Part shown: piece after piece, positions 1-8,785 of the stretch
Position numbering within the stretch: position 1 is the first letter of the stretch
Layout: the number at the start of each line of letters is the position of its first letter
From: a virus
Virus record (IMG/VR): IMGVR_UViG_3300042430_001163
Location: 1 to 64,000 of that record
DNA length: 64,000 bases
Reading direction: 5' to 3' (one strand)
The notes under the pieces: model-generated
The model's database searches: none
The model's input: only the letters and a program-made list of their open reading frames with translations
What the model was told of the DNA's origin: nothing
Made by a program: the position numbers and the translations under genes

Positions 1-1
1 G

Positions 2-301
2 GCAGCTTTAAATAATGTATCTATTAAATGTATAGATTTGGATCAAGAGAACGATCAAGAGATCAATGAGAATATGGATCATAGTAAAGATGATCAAGCC
101 GTACCACAATTAAAAGCGGCATTGTTGGCTCAAAAGAAAAAAATACAATCAGTCAAAGATGATAAAGATGCCGTATATGATATCATTGATGGTATGATGA
201 CTAGTATATCCAAAGCACATAGTATCAGTGGACAAAAACTACATGATATGTGGACCGCCAAATATAAAGAAATCCCAGATACTTGGATCATGCATCAGTA
301 A
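2..301 (+). CDS. Hypothetical protein, 5' end cut by window edge
   Basis: The frame is open from base 2 to the stop at 299-301, so the gene begins outside the window. A TTG at 38 is the only in-window start-like codon before the conserved-looking part and I do not believe it is the start. The visible 99 residues are charged (Asp/Glu/Lys-rich) with a helical C-terminal part. It lies just upstream of T4-like replication genes. I do not recognise it. Confidence 0.6.
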   Translation, partial: AALNNVSIKCIDLDQENDQEINENMDHSKDDQAVPQLKAALLAQKKKIQSVKDDKDAVYDIIDGMMTSISKAHSISGQKLHDMWTAKYKEIPDTWIMHQ

Positions 302-316
302 ATCTTCCAAAATGTA

Positions 317-344
317 TTGACATATAGCGTAACTCCTGTATAAT
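317..344 (+). promoter_or_regulatory. Sigma70-like promoter before dsbA-like gene
   Basis: TTGACA at 317-322, 16-nt spacer, TATAAT at 339-344. It lies 25 nt upstream of the ATG at 370, which has an AAAGGAG ribosome binding site. Confidence 0.8.
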
Positions 345-369
345 AAGTAGATATCTAAAAGGAGTTACA

Positions 370-657
370 ATGTCAGATACACAAGACAATCAAGAACACG
401 ATACAACCATTTTCTCAAATGATCAAAAACTTAAATTAACACAGTTAATTAATGAAGGTATGCAGGTCATGAATGAAGTTGAAACACTCAACAGTGGTTT
501 ATCAGATACTATCAAGGCAGTAGCTGAAGAAATGAATATCAAATCAACTGTTCTTAAAAAGGCAATCAGAACCGCACATAAAATGGAATTTGGTAAAACT
601 CAAAAGGAACAGGAATTACTAGAAAACATTCTAGTCACCGTTGGGAAAACACTGTAA
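370..657 (+). CDS. dsbA: T4 DsbA-like double-stranded DNA-binding protein
   Basis: The 95-residue product is mostly helical. The stretch from about residue 20 to 90 (lysine-rich helix, EEMNIKSTVLKKAI, then an acidic helix) resembles the small phage DsbA proteins that bind dsDNA and help late transcription in T4. This is recognition by overall pattern and neighbourhood, not by a diagnostic motif. It has its own sigma70-like promoter and lies 3 nt upstream of the DNA polymerase gene, so the two are probably co-transcribed. Confidence 0.6.
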   Translation: MSDTQDNQEHDTTIFSNDQKLKLTQLINEGMQVMNEVETLNSGLSDTIKAVAEEMNIKSTVLKKAIRTAHKMEFGKTQKEQELLENILVTVGKTL

Positions 658-660
658 TCT

Positions 661-3381
661 ATGTCATATGTAGATGCTATATTAGATAGAGACAAGGATA
701 TTATTCATGTTGTAGAACGTGATACTAATGGCAATCGCCGTTATGATCAATATCCAACCAATTATACTTTCTATTATTCAGATCCAAAAGGCAAATATCG
801 TACTGTATATGATGATACAGTAACAAGATTTAGCACACGTAAACGTAGTGAGTTCCAAAAAGAACTTAAGATGCATAGTGGTAAGAAAATCTTTGAAAGT
901 GATATCAATCCTATCTTTCGTATGTTATCTGATAACTATCTTGGTAAAGATAGTCCACCACTTCATACATGTTTCTTTGACATTGAAACGGATTTTGATC
1001 CGAAAAAAGGGTTTGCCCCAACCAATGATCCATTCAATCCAGTTACGGCAATTTCATTGTATCTAGATTGGTGTGATCAATTAATCACATTATGTATTCC
1101 ACCAAAACATATGAGTCCAGAAATGGCCAAAGATATATCAAAAGACTTTGAAAATACTTTTGTATTTGATAATGAAATTGATATGTTTAATATGTTCTTT
1201 GATCTAATAGAAGATTCGGATGTATTAACTGGTTGGAACTCAGCTGGGTATGATATACCATATATGGTTAATCGTGTTACTAGAGTTATGAGTAAAGATG
1301 ATACTCGTAGATTCTGTTTATGGAATCAATTACCAAAACCAAGAACATACGTTATGTTTGATCAAGAACAAGAAACATATGACTTGTTTGGTCGTGTTCA
1401 TATGGATTATCTTGAACTATATAAGAAATATAACTATGAAAGCCGTCATAGTTATAAACTTGATTATATTGGTGAAATGGAAGTTGGTGAAAACAAAACT
1501 CAATATGAAGGTTCATTGGATCAATTATACAACAAAGATTGGCGTAAGTTTTTGGAATACAATCGTCAAGATACAATGTTGTTGTTTAAAATTCATGACA
1601 AATTAAAATTCTTAAATCTCGCTAACGATATTGCTCATCAAAATGGCGTATTGATAGCAACTGCCATGGGATCCGTGGCCATGATTGATCAAGCTGTGGT
1701 CAATGAAGCACATTCTCGTGGTCTTATAGTTCCTGACAAAGTAAGGAGAGGTAATGATTTATCAGACGAACCAACGGCAGCTGGTGCCTATGTTGCTGTG
1801 CCTAAAAAAGGAATCCATGAATGGATCGGTGCGGTTGATATCAACTCACTATACCCGTCAGTCATCCGTGCTCTTAACATGGCGCCAGAAACCATCATTG
1901 GTCAAATCCGCCCACACATGACAGACAAGTATATCACTGATCGTATGACTGATAAAGTGGTAAATCGTAAGAAAGTCAAGGCTATGACATTTGCTCAGGC
2001 ATGGGACGGATTGTTTGGTACATTAGAATATACTGCCGTTATGAATCAAGAACGTGGTACATTATTGACCATTGATTGGGAACGTGGTGGTAGTGAAGAA
2101 GCTAGTGCGGCTGAAATCTGGAAAATGATTTTTGATAGTAATCAACCATGGATGTTAAGTGCTAATGGAACTATTTTCACTTATGAGAAAGAAGGTGTTA
2201 TTCCTGGTCTGTTAACTAAATGGTATAGTGAACGTAAAGATATTCAAAAACAATTGAAATCTGCCACTACAAAAACAGATAGAGAGTTCTTAGACAAACG
2301 ACAGTTAGTCAGAAAGATTCTACTTAACTCTGCATACGGCGCTTTGTTAAATCCACATAGTCGTTTCTATGACTTAAGATTAGGTCAAAGTACTACGCTT
2401 GGTGGACGCTGTATTGTCAAACATATGAGTGCATTCTTGAATGAGGCAATTGCTGGTGTATATGATCATAATGGTGATGCAATCATTTATGGTGATACTG
2501 ACTCATGTTATTTCAGTGCTTGGCCAATTCTTGGAAAAGATCCAGAGATGAGTAAGAACTGGAACAAGGATGTAGCAGTAGAAATCTATGACAATCTTGG
2601 TGAAGCAGTTAATGCCAGTTTCCCTGAATTTATGGAACGATCATTTCATACTACACATAAGAATGGTTCTATTATTGCCGCTGGACGTGAATTAGTGGCT
2701 GATCGTGGAATCTTTATGAGTAAGAAACGTTATGCCGTAAACATCTATGATAAAGAAGGTAAACGATTAGATGTTAATGGTGAATCTGGTAAGATCAAAG
2801 CCATGGGTTTGGATTTGAAACGAGCCGATACTCCAAAATATGTACAGGAATTTCTGTATGACATTCTAAAAATGGTTCTACTTGGTACTGATCGTGAAAA
2901 AGTCATTTCTGATATTCGTGATTTCAAACTTAAATTATCTAAGAATGAAAGTTGGACTAAAGGTAGACCAATGGGTGTTAAGAAGATTACTCATTATGAA
3001 GAAATGTTACGTAGAGAAGGTGAAAGTCATGGAAAAAGAACTGCCAAGAAAGTTAGTCCACCAGGACATGTTAATGCCAGTATCAATTGGAATTATTTAC
3101 GAAAAATGAATGGTGATAACTATTCACAACAAATTGTGGATGGTATGAAAATTGTAGTATGTCAGTTAAGAGACAATCCACTTGGTATGACTAGTGTGGC
3201 TTATCCCACAGATGAATTACGATTACCAGATTGGTTCAAAGAACTTCCATTTGATGATGAAGGTATGGAACGAAGTTTAGTAGATGAAAAGATTGAAAAC
3301 ATGATTGGTGTATTGAAGTGGGATATTAGACAAGATACCAATATCAATTCAACATTTGGAACATTGTTCTCATTTGAATAG
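661..3381 (+). CDS. 43: Family B DNA polymerase (T4 gp43-like)
   Basis: Replicative DNA polymerase with 3'-5' proofreading, 906 residues, close to T4 gp43 in length. Exonuclease motifs are present: Exo I FFDIETD at about 105-111, Exo II GWNSAGYDIPYM, Exo III YNRQDTMLL. Polymerase motifs follow in order: motif A DINSLYPS at about 393-400, motif B KILLNSAYG with Asn near 556, and motif C YGDTDS at about 610-615. All catalytic acidic residues are present. The extreme C-terminus (FGTLFSFE) is a hydrophobic-aromatic tail of the kind that docks gp43 on the sliding clamp, whose gene comes next. Confidence 0.97.
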   Translation: MSYVDAILDRDKDIIHVVERDTNGNRRYDQYPTNYTFYYSDPKGKYRTVYDDTVTRFSTRKRSEFQKELKMHSGKKIFESDINPIFRMLSDNYLGKDSPPLHTCFFDIETDFDPKKGFAPTNDPFNPVTAISLYLDWCDQLITLCIPPKHMSPEMAKDISKDFENTFVFDNEIDMFNMFFDLIEDSDVLTGWNSAGYDIPYMVNRVTRVMSKDDTRRFCLWNQLPKPRTYVMFDQEQETYDLFGRVHMDYLELYKKYNYESRHSYKLDYIGEMEVGENKTQYEGSLDQLYNKDWRKFLEYNRQDTMLLFKIHDKLKFLNLANDIAHQNGVLIATAMGSVAMIDQAVVNEAHSRGLIVPDKVRRGNDLSDEPTAAGAYVAVPKKGIHEWIGAVDINSLYPSVIRALNMAPETIIGQIRPHMTDKYITDRMTDKVVNRKKVKAMTFAQAWDGLFGTLEYTAVMNQERGTLLTIDWERGGSEEASAAEIWKMIFDSNQPWMLSANGTIFTYEKEGVIPGLLTKWYSERKDIQKQLKSATTKTDREFLDKRQLVRKILLNSAYGALLNPHSRFYDLRLGQSTTLGGRCIVKHMSAFLNEAIAGVYDHNGDAIIYGDTDSCYFSAWPILGKDPEMSKNWNKDVAVEIYDNLGEAVNASFPEFMERSFHTTHKNGSIIAAGRELVADRGIFMSKKRYAVNIYDKEGKRLDVNGESGKIKAMGLDLKRADTPKYVQEFLYDILKMVLLGTDREKVISDIRDFKLKLSKNESWTKGRPMGVKKITHYEEMLRREGESHGKRTAKKVSPPGHVNASINWNYLRKMNGDNYSQQIVDGMKIVVCQLRDNPLGMTSVAYPTDELRLPDWFKELPFDDEGMERSLVDEKIENMIGVLKWDIRQDTNINSTFGTLFSFE

Positions 3382-3394
3382 TTGTCCAAATACT

Positions 3395-3423
3395 TTGACA
3401 ACCAATACAAAATACAGTATTAT
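3395..3423 (+). promoter_or_regulatory. Sigma70-like promoter before sliding clamp
   Basis: TTGACA at 3395-3400, 17-nt spacer, TATTAT at 3418-3423. A GAGGAAAA ribosome binding site follows, then the ATG at 3444. It gives the clamp gene a transcript independent of the polymerase gene. Confidence 0.75.
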
Positions 3424-3443
3424 TACACTATACGAGGAAAAAT

Positions 3444-4175
3444 ATGAAAGATTATCTAACAGATATTATTAGTCACACAAGTCAATTAGGTTTTATTAAT
3501 CTTATTAAGATTACTGGAACTGATAAAGAAACAATTATTAATGCAATGGCTGAAGACAGAACAGTTATTGTTAGTGCAAAGTTTAAGAATGTACAATCAG
3601 ATTTCAAAGGTATATTTGGTATGCCAAATCTTCCTAAACTCAAAACCATTCTTGGCTTTGATGAATATAACGAAAATGCCACTATTGTCATGACACGTAA
3701 AACTCGTGATGGTGAAGATGTACCAGAAGCAATTCACTTTGAAACTAGTACTGGGGATTTTATTAATGACTATCGTTTGATGGCCAAGTCAGTGGTTGAA
3801 GATACAGTTAAGCCAGTTAAGTTTGCTGGTGCTGCTTGGAACGTAGAATTTGTTCCTAAAGTTGTTAACATTCTTCGTCTCAAGAAACAATCAGGTGCTA
3901 ATAGTGAACAAACCACATTTACTACCAAAACTGATGGTACCAATCTTAAAGTATATTTTGGTGATGTAAGTACACATAGTGCCAATTTTGTATTTGAAGA
4001 AAACATTGTTGGATCATTACAACGTACATGGGCATGGCCAGTAAATCAAGTATTGGCTATTCTTGGTCTTGATGGTGATAAGAAGATGTATATTGGTGAT
4101 GCTGGTGCTATGAAAATCACTGTTGATAGTGGTCTTGTTGAATATGAATATTTGTTGCCAGCACAACAACCATAA
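3444..4175 (+). CDS. 45: Sliding clamp, DNA polymerase processivity factor (T4 gp45-like)
   Basis: Ring-shaped clamp that tethers DNA polymerase and, in T4, also acts as the mobile activator of late transcription. The 243-residue length and the C-terminal block (PVNQVLAIL, KKMYIGDAGAMKITVDS, then VEYEYLLPAQ) match gp45-type clamps. It directly follows the polymerase gene with its own promoter. No clamp-loader genes (44/62) are visible in this window. Confidence 0.9.
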   Translation: MKDYLTDIISHTSQLGFINLIKITGTDKETIINAMAEDRTVIVSAKFKNVQSDFKGIFGMPNLPKLKTILGFDEYNENATIVMTRKTRDGEDVPEAIHFETSTGDFINDYRLMAKSVVEDTVKPVKFAGAAWNVEFVPKVVNILRLKKQSGANSEQTTFTTKTDGTNLKVYFGDVSTHSANFVFEENIVGSLQRTWAWPVNQVLAILGLDGDKKMYIGDAGAMKITVDSGLVEYEYLLPAQQP

Positions 4176-4178
4176 ATT

Positions 4179-4526
4179 ATGATTCATAGTATATACAGTT
4201 CTAACGGACTTATTGTTGACAATGGTCAAGGACAACATACAACTTATGTTGGTTCTGGACCGAGTGATCTATCTCCTGGATCTCCTGGTGAAATAAGATT
4301 ACTGAGCAACACTTTATATATTTGGGCAAATGGTTATTGGAATCCTGCAAGTAGTGGATCAACAAGTATTCGACTTACTCCAGAAATTTTATCAATACTT
4401 GATTGGGCCAAACATAAAATGCATCGTGATCAGTATATAGAAAAATTGGCTGAAAAATATCCATCTGTTAAAACTGCCAAAGAACAATTGGAAATTGTTA
4501 TGGCATTAGTTAAGGAATCTGAATGA
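4179..4526 (+). CDS. Conserved phage hypothetical protein
   Basis: 115 residues. The N-terminal half is Gly/Ser-rich and the C-terminal half is a helical region (LTPEILSILDWAKHKM onward). The gene starts 3 nt after the clamp stop and overlaps the next start by 4 nt (ATGA), so it is translationally coupled. Function not recognised. Confidence 0.75.
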   Translation: MIHSIYSSNGLIVDNGQGQHTTYVGSGPSDLSPGSPGEIRLLSNTLYIWANGYWNPASSGSTSIRLTPEILSILDWAKHKMHRDQYIEKLAEKYPSVKTAKEQLEIVMALVKESE

Positions 4527-4879
4527 GCGATCAACATCAACATCAACATCAAGCCGCATTGGCTGAACTTAGACTTAGAAATTCATTCAATGCCATTAGA
4601 TTATTTTGGTTACCAGTTAATTTCAAAGAATATGAAATTAACGTTGGTATTCAAGTAACTAATGATACTGATTTATCCAATCTTGACAATTTAGATTTGT
4701 CCAAAGTCATTGACAATATAGATGAAACTATGTTAAAATCTAATTTGTTGGATCTAATAGTAGTTAGCAATTTACTTTATGATTATGTTGCTAGTTATTA
4801 TATCACACATGATATTCAAATTAATATCATGAATTTTAATCAACCGGTATTTACTACCACATATAGTTTTAAACAATAG
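4523..4879 (+). CDS. Hypothetical protein
   Basis: 118 residues, starting with a short His/Gln repeat (four His-Gln pairs). The rest is predicted mixed alpha/beta, acidic and rich in Asn/Leu. It overlaps the upstream gene by 4 nt. Function not recognised; the His/Gln run might bind metal, but that is speculation. Confidence 0.7.
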   Translation: MSDQHQHQHQAALAELRLRNSFNAIRLFWLPVNFKEYEINVGIQVTNDTDLSNLDNLDLSKVIDNIDETMLKSNLLDLIVVSNLLYDYVASYYITHDIQINIMNFNQPVFTTTYSFKQ

Positions 4880-4889
4880 AGAAACAATC

Positions 4890-5123
4890 ATGGCTAAAGT
4901 ACAAATTCAATCTAATCCTCGTGTAAATCAAATTTTTGATGACTTGGAAAAGTTCAAAGATTTTTGTGTACAATTTGGATATAAGTTTGATGAATCATGT
5001 CTTTACAATATGCGTAATTACGCTTATCAACAGTATTCAAAGTTTTGTAGTAATAAAAACTTTAAGAATCAATGGGCGGAAGATCAACGAAGATTTGCTC
5101 AACAAGAACAACGATTTTCGTAA
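4890..5123 (+). CDS. Hypothetical small protein
   Basis: 77 residues, aromatic and basic, with a Gln-rich C-terminal helix. The start at 4890 is preceded by GAGAAACA. It ends just before an intrinsic terminator, so it is the last gene of the clamp operon. Function not recognised. Confidence 0.75.
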   Translation: MAKVQIQSNPRVNQIFDDLEKFKDFCVQFGYKFDESCLYNMRNYAYQQYSKFCSNKNFKNQWAEDQRRFAQQEQRFS

Positions 5124-5128
5124 TAAGA

Positions 5129-5155
5129 AAAGAAGAACTTATGTTCTTCTTTTTT
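5129..5155 (+). terminator. Rho-independent terminator
   Basis: Stem AAGAAGAAC / GTTCTTCTT with a TTAT loop (5130-5151), followed directly by a run of T. It closes the polymerase-clamp transcription unit and is followed at once by a new promoter. Confidence 0.85.
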
Positions 5156-5156
5156 G

Positions 5157-5185
5157 TTGACAACAAATAACTAATCTGTTACAAT
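5157..5185 (+). promoter_or_regulatory. Sigma70-like promoter
   Basis: TTGACA at 5157-5162, 17-nt spacer, TACAAT at 5180-5185. The transcript would start close to the ATG at 5191, so the first ORF would be leaderless or have a very short leader. Confidence 0.7.
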
Positions 5186-5190
5186 TCATC

Positions 5191-5343
5191 ATGAAATCAC
5201 TTATATCACTTATATTACTCGTGGCTTGGTTAGGCGGAATTTATTTGGCCAAAGGTTTTTGGTCAGTATTTTTTGCCGTAATTTTCCCATTTTGGGGATA
5301 TTATCTAGTAGTTGAACAATTAATAATTAAATATCTATCATGA
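5191..5343 (+). CDS. Small membrane protein, two transmembrane segments
   Basis: 50-residue ORF: Met-Lys-Ser start, hydrophobic segment of about 20 residues (LISLILLVAWLGGIY), short polar turn, then a second hydrophobic segment (FWSVFFAVIFPFWGYYLVV). It sits between a strong promoter and the oxygenase gene. No function recognised. Confidence 0.6.
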   Translation: MKSLISLILLVAWLGGIYLAKGFWSVFFAVIFPFWGYYLVVEQLIIKYLS

Positions 5344-5365
5344 AAAAAGTTGAGAATGATTATTA

Positions 5366-6100
5366 ATGAAACATTTGGTAAACATCAATAATTTAAAAAA
5401 TGCCTTTACAGAATTTAAGGGTGCTATTCCATTTGATCACTGTATTGTTGATAACTTTCTTCCGGAATATTTGATTGAACAGATTGAATCTGAGTTTTTA
5501 GACTTCAATAGTGATCATTACTACAATTATAATAATCCAGTAGAAATCAAAAAACAAAATCATAATTGGGGTTTATTTCCCAAATATACATATCAATTAT
5601 TTAGTTATCTAAATAGTCAACAATTTATTGACATCTTGTCTGAACATGTTGGAGTTAAGTTATATGCCGATTATGGATTACATGGTGGTGGTTGGCATAT
5701 ACATGATTCGGCTGGTATATTAAATCAACATTTAGACTATTCATTACATCCTAAATTAGAACTACAACGTAAGATAAACATTATTATATATGTAACTAAA
5801 GATTGGAAAGAATCATATGGTGGTCATTTGGGATTATTTGAAAATCCTGACAAGTTAGTAAAAGAAGTATCACCCTTGTACAATCGTGCTATAGTATTTG
5901 ATACTACTCAAAATAGTTGGCACGGACTTAGTAGAGTATGTAATACATCAGCGGGTGTATATAGAAAAAGTCTAGCAATTTATTATCTGACTGATCCACC
6001 AATTGAAGTAGATTCACGAAATCGCGCTTTATTTGCCCCACGAGAGGATCAAAAAAATGATCCTGATATTCTTAAACTTATTGAATCAAGAAGTAAATAA
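5366..6100 (+). CDS. 2-oxoglutarate/Fe(II)-dependent oxygenase
   Basis: 244 residues. The double-stranded beta-helix iron triad is visible: HLD (His-x-Asp) near residue 120 and a distal His in NSWHGLSRV near 186, with the 2OG-binding Arg in YRKSLAIYYL about 13 residues later. It also has GGHLGLFE, typical of the prolyl-4-hydroxylase-like branch. Such enzymes are frequent in T4-like marine and freshwater phages, but the substrate (protein, nucleic acid or small molecule) cannot be read from the sequence. A GAGAA ribosome binding site precedes the ATG. Confidence 0.85.
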   Translation: MKHLVNINNLKNAFTEFKGAIPFDHCIVDNFLPEYLIEQIESEFLDFNSDHYYNYNNPVEIKKQNHNWGLFPKYTYQLFSYLNSQQFIDILSEHVGVKLYADYGLHGGGWHIHDSAGILNQHLDYSLHPKLELQRKINIIIYVTKDWKESYGGHLGLFENPDKLVKEVSPLYNRAIVFDTTQNSWHGLSRVCNTSAGVYRKSLAIYYLTDPPIEVDSRNRALFAPREDQKNDPDILKLIESRSK

Positions 6101-6106
6101 AATTAT

Positions 6107-7129
6107 ATGACTATCAAAAAAATTGGATTTGCTTGTAAATGGATTGATACTCCAGAACAAGTTAATGGTATCAAATTAAAAGATGATGCTAGAAAATATA
6201 CAACTGGTACAACAACAATTGCATGGCTTGATCGTCAAAATAAAATTGTTGCAGAAGAAAAACTGTGGGATTTGATGGTAAGTAACATTGAGGCAACACG
6301 TAAACTTGTAGAAAAAGTAGGAAAATTAGATGAACAATTACGTATGGTACGCTTGTCAAGTGATATACTTCCCGTTTATACTCATGTTAATTATAGGGAT
6401 TTTTGGAAGCGGAATGATGTTATTTCATACTGCGAAAAACACTTTAGTAAGATCGGTGATAGTGCTCGCCGTAGTGGTACCAGGTTGTCTATGCATCCTG
6501 GTCAGTTTACTGTGTTAGCCAGTGCTAACGACAACATTGTAGAAAACTCAATAAAGGAATTTGAATATCATGCGGACATGGCTAGATGGATGGGCTACGG
6601 AAAAAGTTTCCAAGACTTCAAAATTAACGTACACATCAGCGGTAAACGTGGACCGCAAGGTATCCGTGACGTATTGGGTAAACTGTCACCAGAAGCCCGT
6701 AACTGTATCACTATTGAAAACGAAGAAAATTCATGGGGGTTAGATGACTGCCTTACTATTAGCGATATCGTTCCTATTGTGCTTGATATACACCATAATT
6801 GGATACACTCAAATGCATACATCAATCCGAACGATGATCGTGTTATGCGTGTGGTGGACAGTTGGCGTGGTATGCGCCCTACTTGTCATTATTCAGTCAG
6901 TCGTGAAGATGTTCTCATAGATCATTGTATCAACACTTTACCTAATCGTGATAAGTTAGTTGAGAATAAAATCAACAAACAAAAATTACGTGCTCATAGT
7001 GATTTTTATTGGAATAATGCCGTAAATGATTGGGCATTATCTTTCAATGATAACTTTGATATTATGTGTGAGAGTAAAGGTAAAAACTTAGCTTCATTTG
7101 AATTATATAGGAGAATTAAAAATGATTAA
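6107..7129 (+). CDS. uvsE: UV damage endonuclease (UvsE/UvdE)
   Basis: TIM-barrel nuclease that nicks DNA 5' of UV photoproducts and other lesions. At 340 residues it has the usual core length. Metal-binding stretches are seen in order: RLSMHPGQFTVLAS, a His in FEYHADMARWMGYG, INVHISGKRG, ITIENEENSWGLDD, PIVLDIHHNW and CHYSVSRE. It is likely used to repair phage DNA or incoming genomes. The next gene overlaps its last 8 nt. Confidence 0.93.
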   Translation: MTIKKIGFACKWIDTPEQVNGIKLKDDARKYTTGTTTIAWLDRQNKIVAEEKLWDLMVSNIEATRKLVEKVGKLDEQLRMVRLSSDILPVYTHVNYRDFWKRNDVISYCEKHFSKIGDSARRSGTRLSMHPGQFTVLASANDNIVENSIKEFEYHADMARWMGYGKSFQDFKINVHISGKRGPQGIRDVLGKLSPEARNCITIENEENSWGLDDCLTISDIVPIVLDIHHNWIHSNAYINPNDDRVMRVVDSWRGMRPTCHYSVSREDVLIDHCINTLPNRDKLVENKINKQKLRAHSDFYWNNAVNDWALSFNDNFDIMCESKGKNLASFELYRRIKND

Positions 7130-7724
7130 AATGTTTGATGATATTGATTTTTATAAACCAGATTTTATAATTAAATGTCGTAATTTAATTAGTGCTGGTG
7201 ATATTTATGCTGTCATGAGTAATTATGATGCTAGAAATTTTGCTTATGCCATGTGTTATGTCCCGTATGCTCAAGATCCATGTACTCATCATATAGCTAT
7301 TCCTTATATTGGTTCTAGTTCCCCAGCAGAAACTACTAGATCGTGTGGTGAAAGAATTGTTAGACAAATGGCTAATTTGGATAACTGGGATAAGCAGATT
7401 GAAAGCGAACATGGTAGTGGTTTTCGTAAAAAATTAATAAAACAAATAAATAATGGAATTTATCCAGAAGATGTTCTTGATAGAAATAACATTAATGTTG
7501 GTATATGGAATCTAAAATTTAGAGATAAATTTATTAAAACTGATTCAGAAGATACTTTAAAAACTAAGGTGGAATGGATCGAAGCTGAGGTATGTATGCA
7601 ACATAAGACTATTTATAAAAAATTGCCTGTTGGCAATGTGATAGATATGACAATTCGTCCAAATTATACAAAGTCAAGAATCGCTCGTAGAGATAGTAAT
7701 GATCAGATATTTTTATTTTCGTAA
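7122..7724 (+). CDS. Hypothetical protein
   Basis: 200 residues from the ATG at 7122, chosen because ATAGGAG lies just upstream; an in-frame start at 7098 would overlap uvsE much more. It contains a Cys/His-containing central part (DPCTHH, then IPYIGSSSP) and a basic C-terminus. The PYIG string is not enough to call a GIY-YIG nuclease because the matching GIY and catalytic Arg/Glu are not in place. Function not recognised. Confidence 0.7.
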   Translation: MIKMFDDIDFYKPDFIIKCRNLISAGDIYAVMSNYDARNFAYAMCYVPYAQDPCTHHIAIPYIGSSSPAETTRSCGERIVRQMANLDNWDKQIESEHGSGFRKKLIKQINNGIYPEDVLDRNNINVGIWNLKFRDKFIKTDSEDTLKTKVEWIEAEVCMQHKTIYKKLPVGNVIDMTIRPNYTKSRIARRDSNDQIFLFS

Positions 7725-7732
7725 CAGATTAA

Positions 7733-7969
7733 ATGACAGATTCTGAACTTCATTTACCAATTAGTCCATTCTTAGATAATGCTTCTAATTGGTATCTTAG
7801 TACTCATCGGAATCCTTATGATGATCATTCCGAACTTTATTCTAGATATAAAGTTTGGATGAATGAACAAGGTGTTATATTACGTGACATGGATGAGAAA
7901 GTCAGAACATATCTTTATTTTAAAGACGAACAATCAATGTTGATATTTGCCCTACGTTGGGGAAATTAA
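7733..7969 (+). CDS. ALKW-family small protein (divergent copy)
   Basis: 78 residues ending LIFALRWGN, the C-terminal signature of a family with 19 copies in this window (see the tandem array at 39738-42976). The central Trp-Cys motif of the family is replaced by NWYLSTHRNP. It is followed immediately by a second, weaker family member. Function unknown. Confidence 0.65.
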   Translation: MTDSELHLPISPFLDNASNWYLSTHRNPYDDHSELYSRYKVWMNEQGVILRDMDEKVRTYLYFKDEQSMLIFALRWGN

Positions 7970-8227
7970 TTGGATGAAATTGAATATTATAAATATACTA
8001 TGCCACTAGATAATATGATTTTGATTGGTAATAAATTATTTTACTCTAGAGCGGAATGGACAAGAACATTTGCTTGGTTACCTCATCGTTGTCATTTAAG
8101 TAACAGAATCATATGGTTAAAAATGGCATATCGTGGGATTGTCACATATCTTGATCCAGGAGTTCCCATGGTTCAATATATTTGGCATCATGAGCATGAA
8201 CATTTAATCTGGTTATTAAAGAAATAG
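7970..8227 (+). CDS. Possible ALKW-family small protein (divergent)
   Basis: 85 residues from a TTG directly after the preceding stop, or 75 residues from the ATG at 8000. The C-terminus HEHEHLIWLLKK is a degenerate form of the family ending. It includes a Trp/His-rich central part. I am not sure which start is used. Confidence 0.5.
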   Translation: MDEIEYYKYTMPLDNMILIGNKLFYSRAEWTRTFAWLPHRCHLSNRIIWLKMAYRGIVTYLDPGVPMVQYIWHHEHEHLIWLLKK

Positions 8228-8234
8228 GAAAAAT

Positions 8235-8699
8235 ATGTTTGAATCACTAAAGAAAATATTTGTTAAACAAGAACCAATTGTAGAACCAATTGTAGAACCA
8301 ATACCAGAAGTGGTTAAAAAGCCACGCAAACCTCGTAAACCAAAAGAACCGAAAGTTGTACTTAGTGAAAAAGAACGAGCAACAGCCGCAGGTGAACCAT
8401 ATATCAGTGTACTTAAAATGGATATTGATCCAGATAATATCAATAGTGGTAGTTTTGAACTAGATTGGAATAGTAAATTTGCCGCCAATTTGGCACGCGC
8501 CGGTTATCAACAAAAACCAGGCGAAAGTGAAGATGTAATCGTTGATCGTTGGTTTCAAACAGTTTGTAGAAATATAGCACTTGAAGTATATGAACAAAAT
8601 ATTGCCGATCCAATTAATCGGGAAACTGACCAATTAAAAGAAGAATTACGAAATATCCGCCGTACTGATATAGGTAACGGCCGTTCAGAAATTAGTTGA
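8235..8699 (+). CDS. Hypothetical protein with Pro/Lys-rich linker
   Basis: 154 residues. The N-terminus has short tandem repeats (EPIVEPIVEPIPEV) followed by a basic PRKPRKPKEPK stretch; the C-terminal 100 residues look folded, with FELDWNSKFAANLARAGY and a Glu/Arg-rich helix. An AGGAAAAAT ribosome binding site precedes the ATG. The repeats resemble those of the gene at 46275. Function not recognised. Confidence 0.7.
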   Translation: MFESLKKIFVKQEPIVEPIVEPIPEVVKKPRKPRKPKEPKVVLSEKERATAAGEPYISVLKMDIDPDNINSGSFELDWNSKFAANLARAGYQQKPGESEDVIVDRWFQTVCRNIALEVYEQNIADPINRETDQLKEELRNIRRTDIGNGRSEIS

Positions 8700-8724
8700 T
8701 CTAGATCAATCCATCCATATTTTA

Positions 8725-8753
8725 TTGACATAAACGCTTAATTATAGTATAAT
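8725..8753 (+). promoter_or_regulatory. Sigma70-like promoter before 5'-3' exonuclease
   Basis: TTGACA at 8725-8730, 17-nt spacer, TATAAT at 8748-8753, then a palindromic AT stretch (TATACGTATA) in the leader before the ATG at 8786. Confidence 0.8.
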
Positions 8754-8785
8754 ATACGTATATTATAAGCTAAATAAAGATCACA

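Noticed and set aside
7122-7724. GIY-YIG endonuclease
   Set aside because: Only the string PYIG is present; the paired GIY segment, catalytic Arg and Glu are missing.
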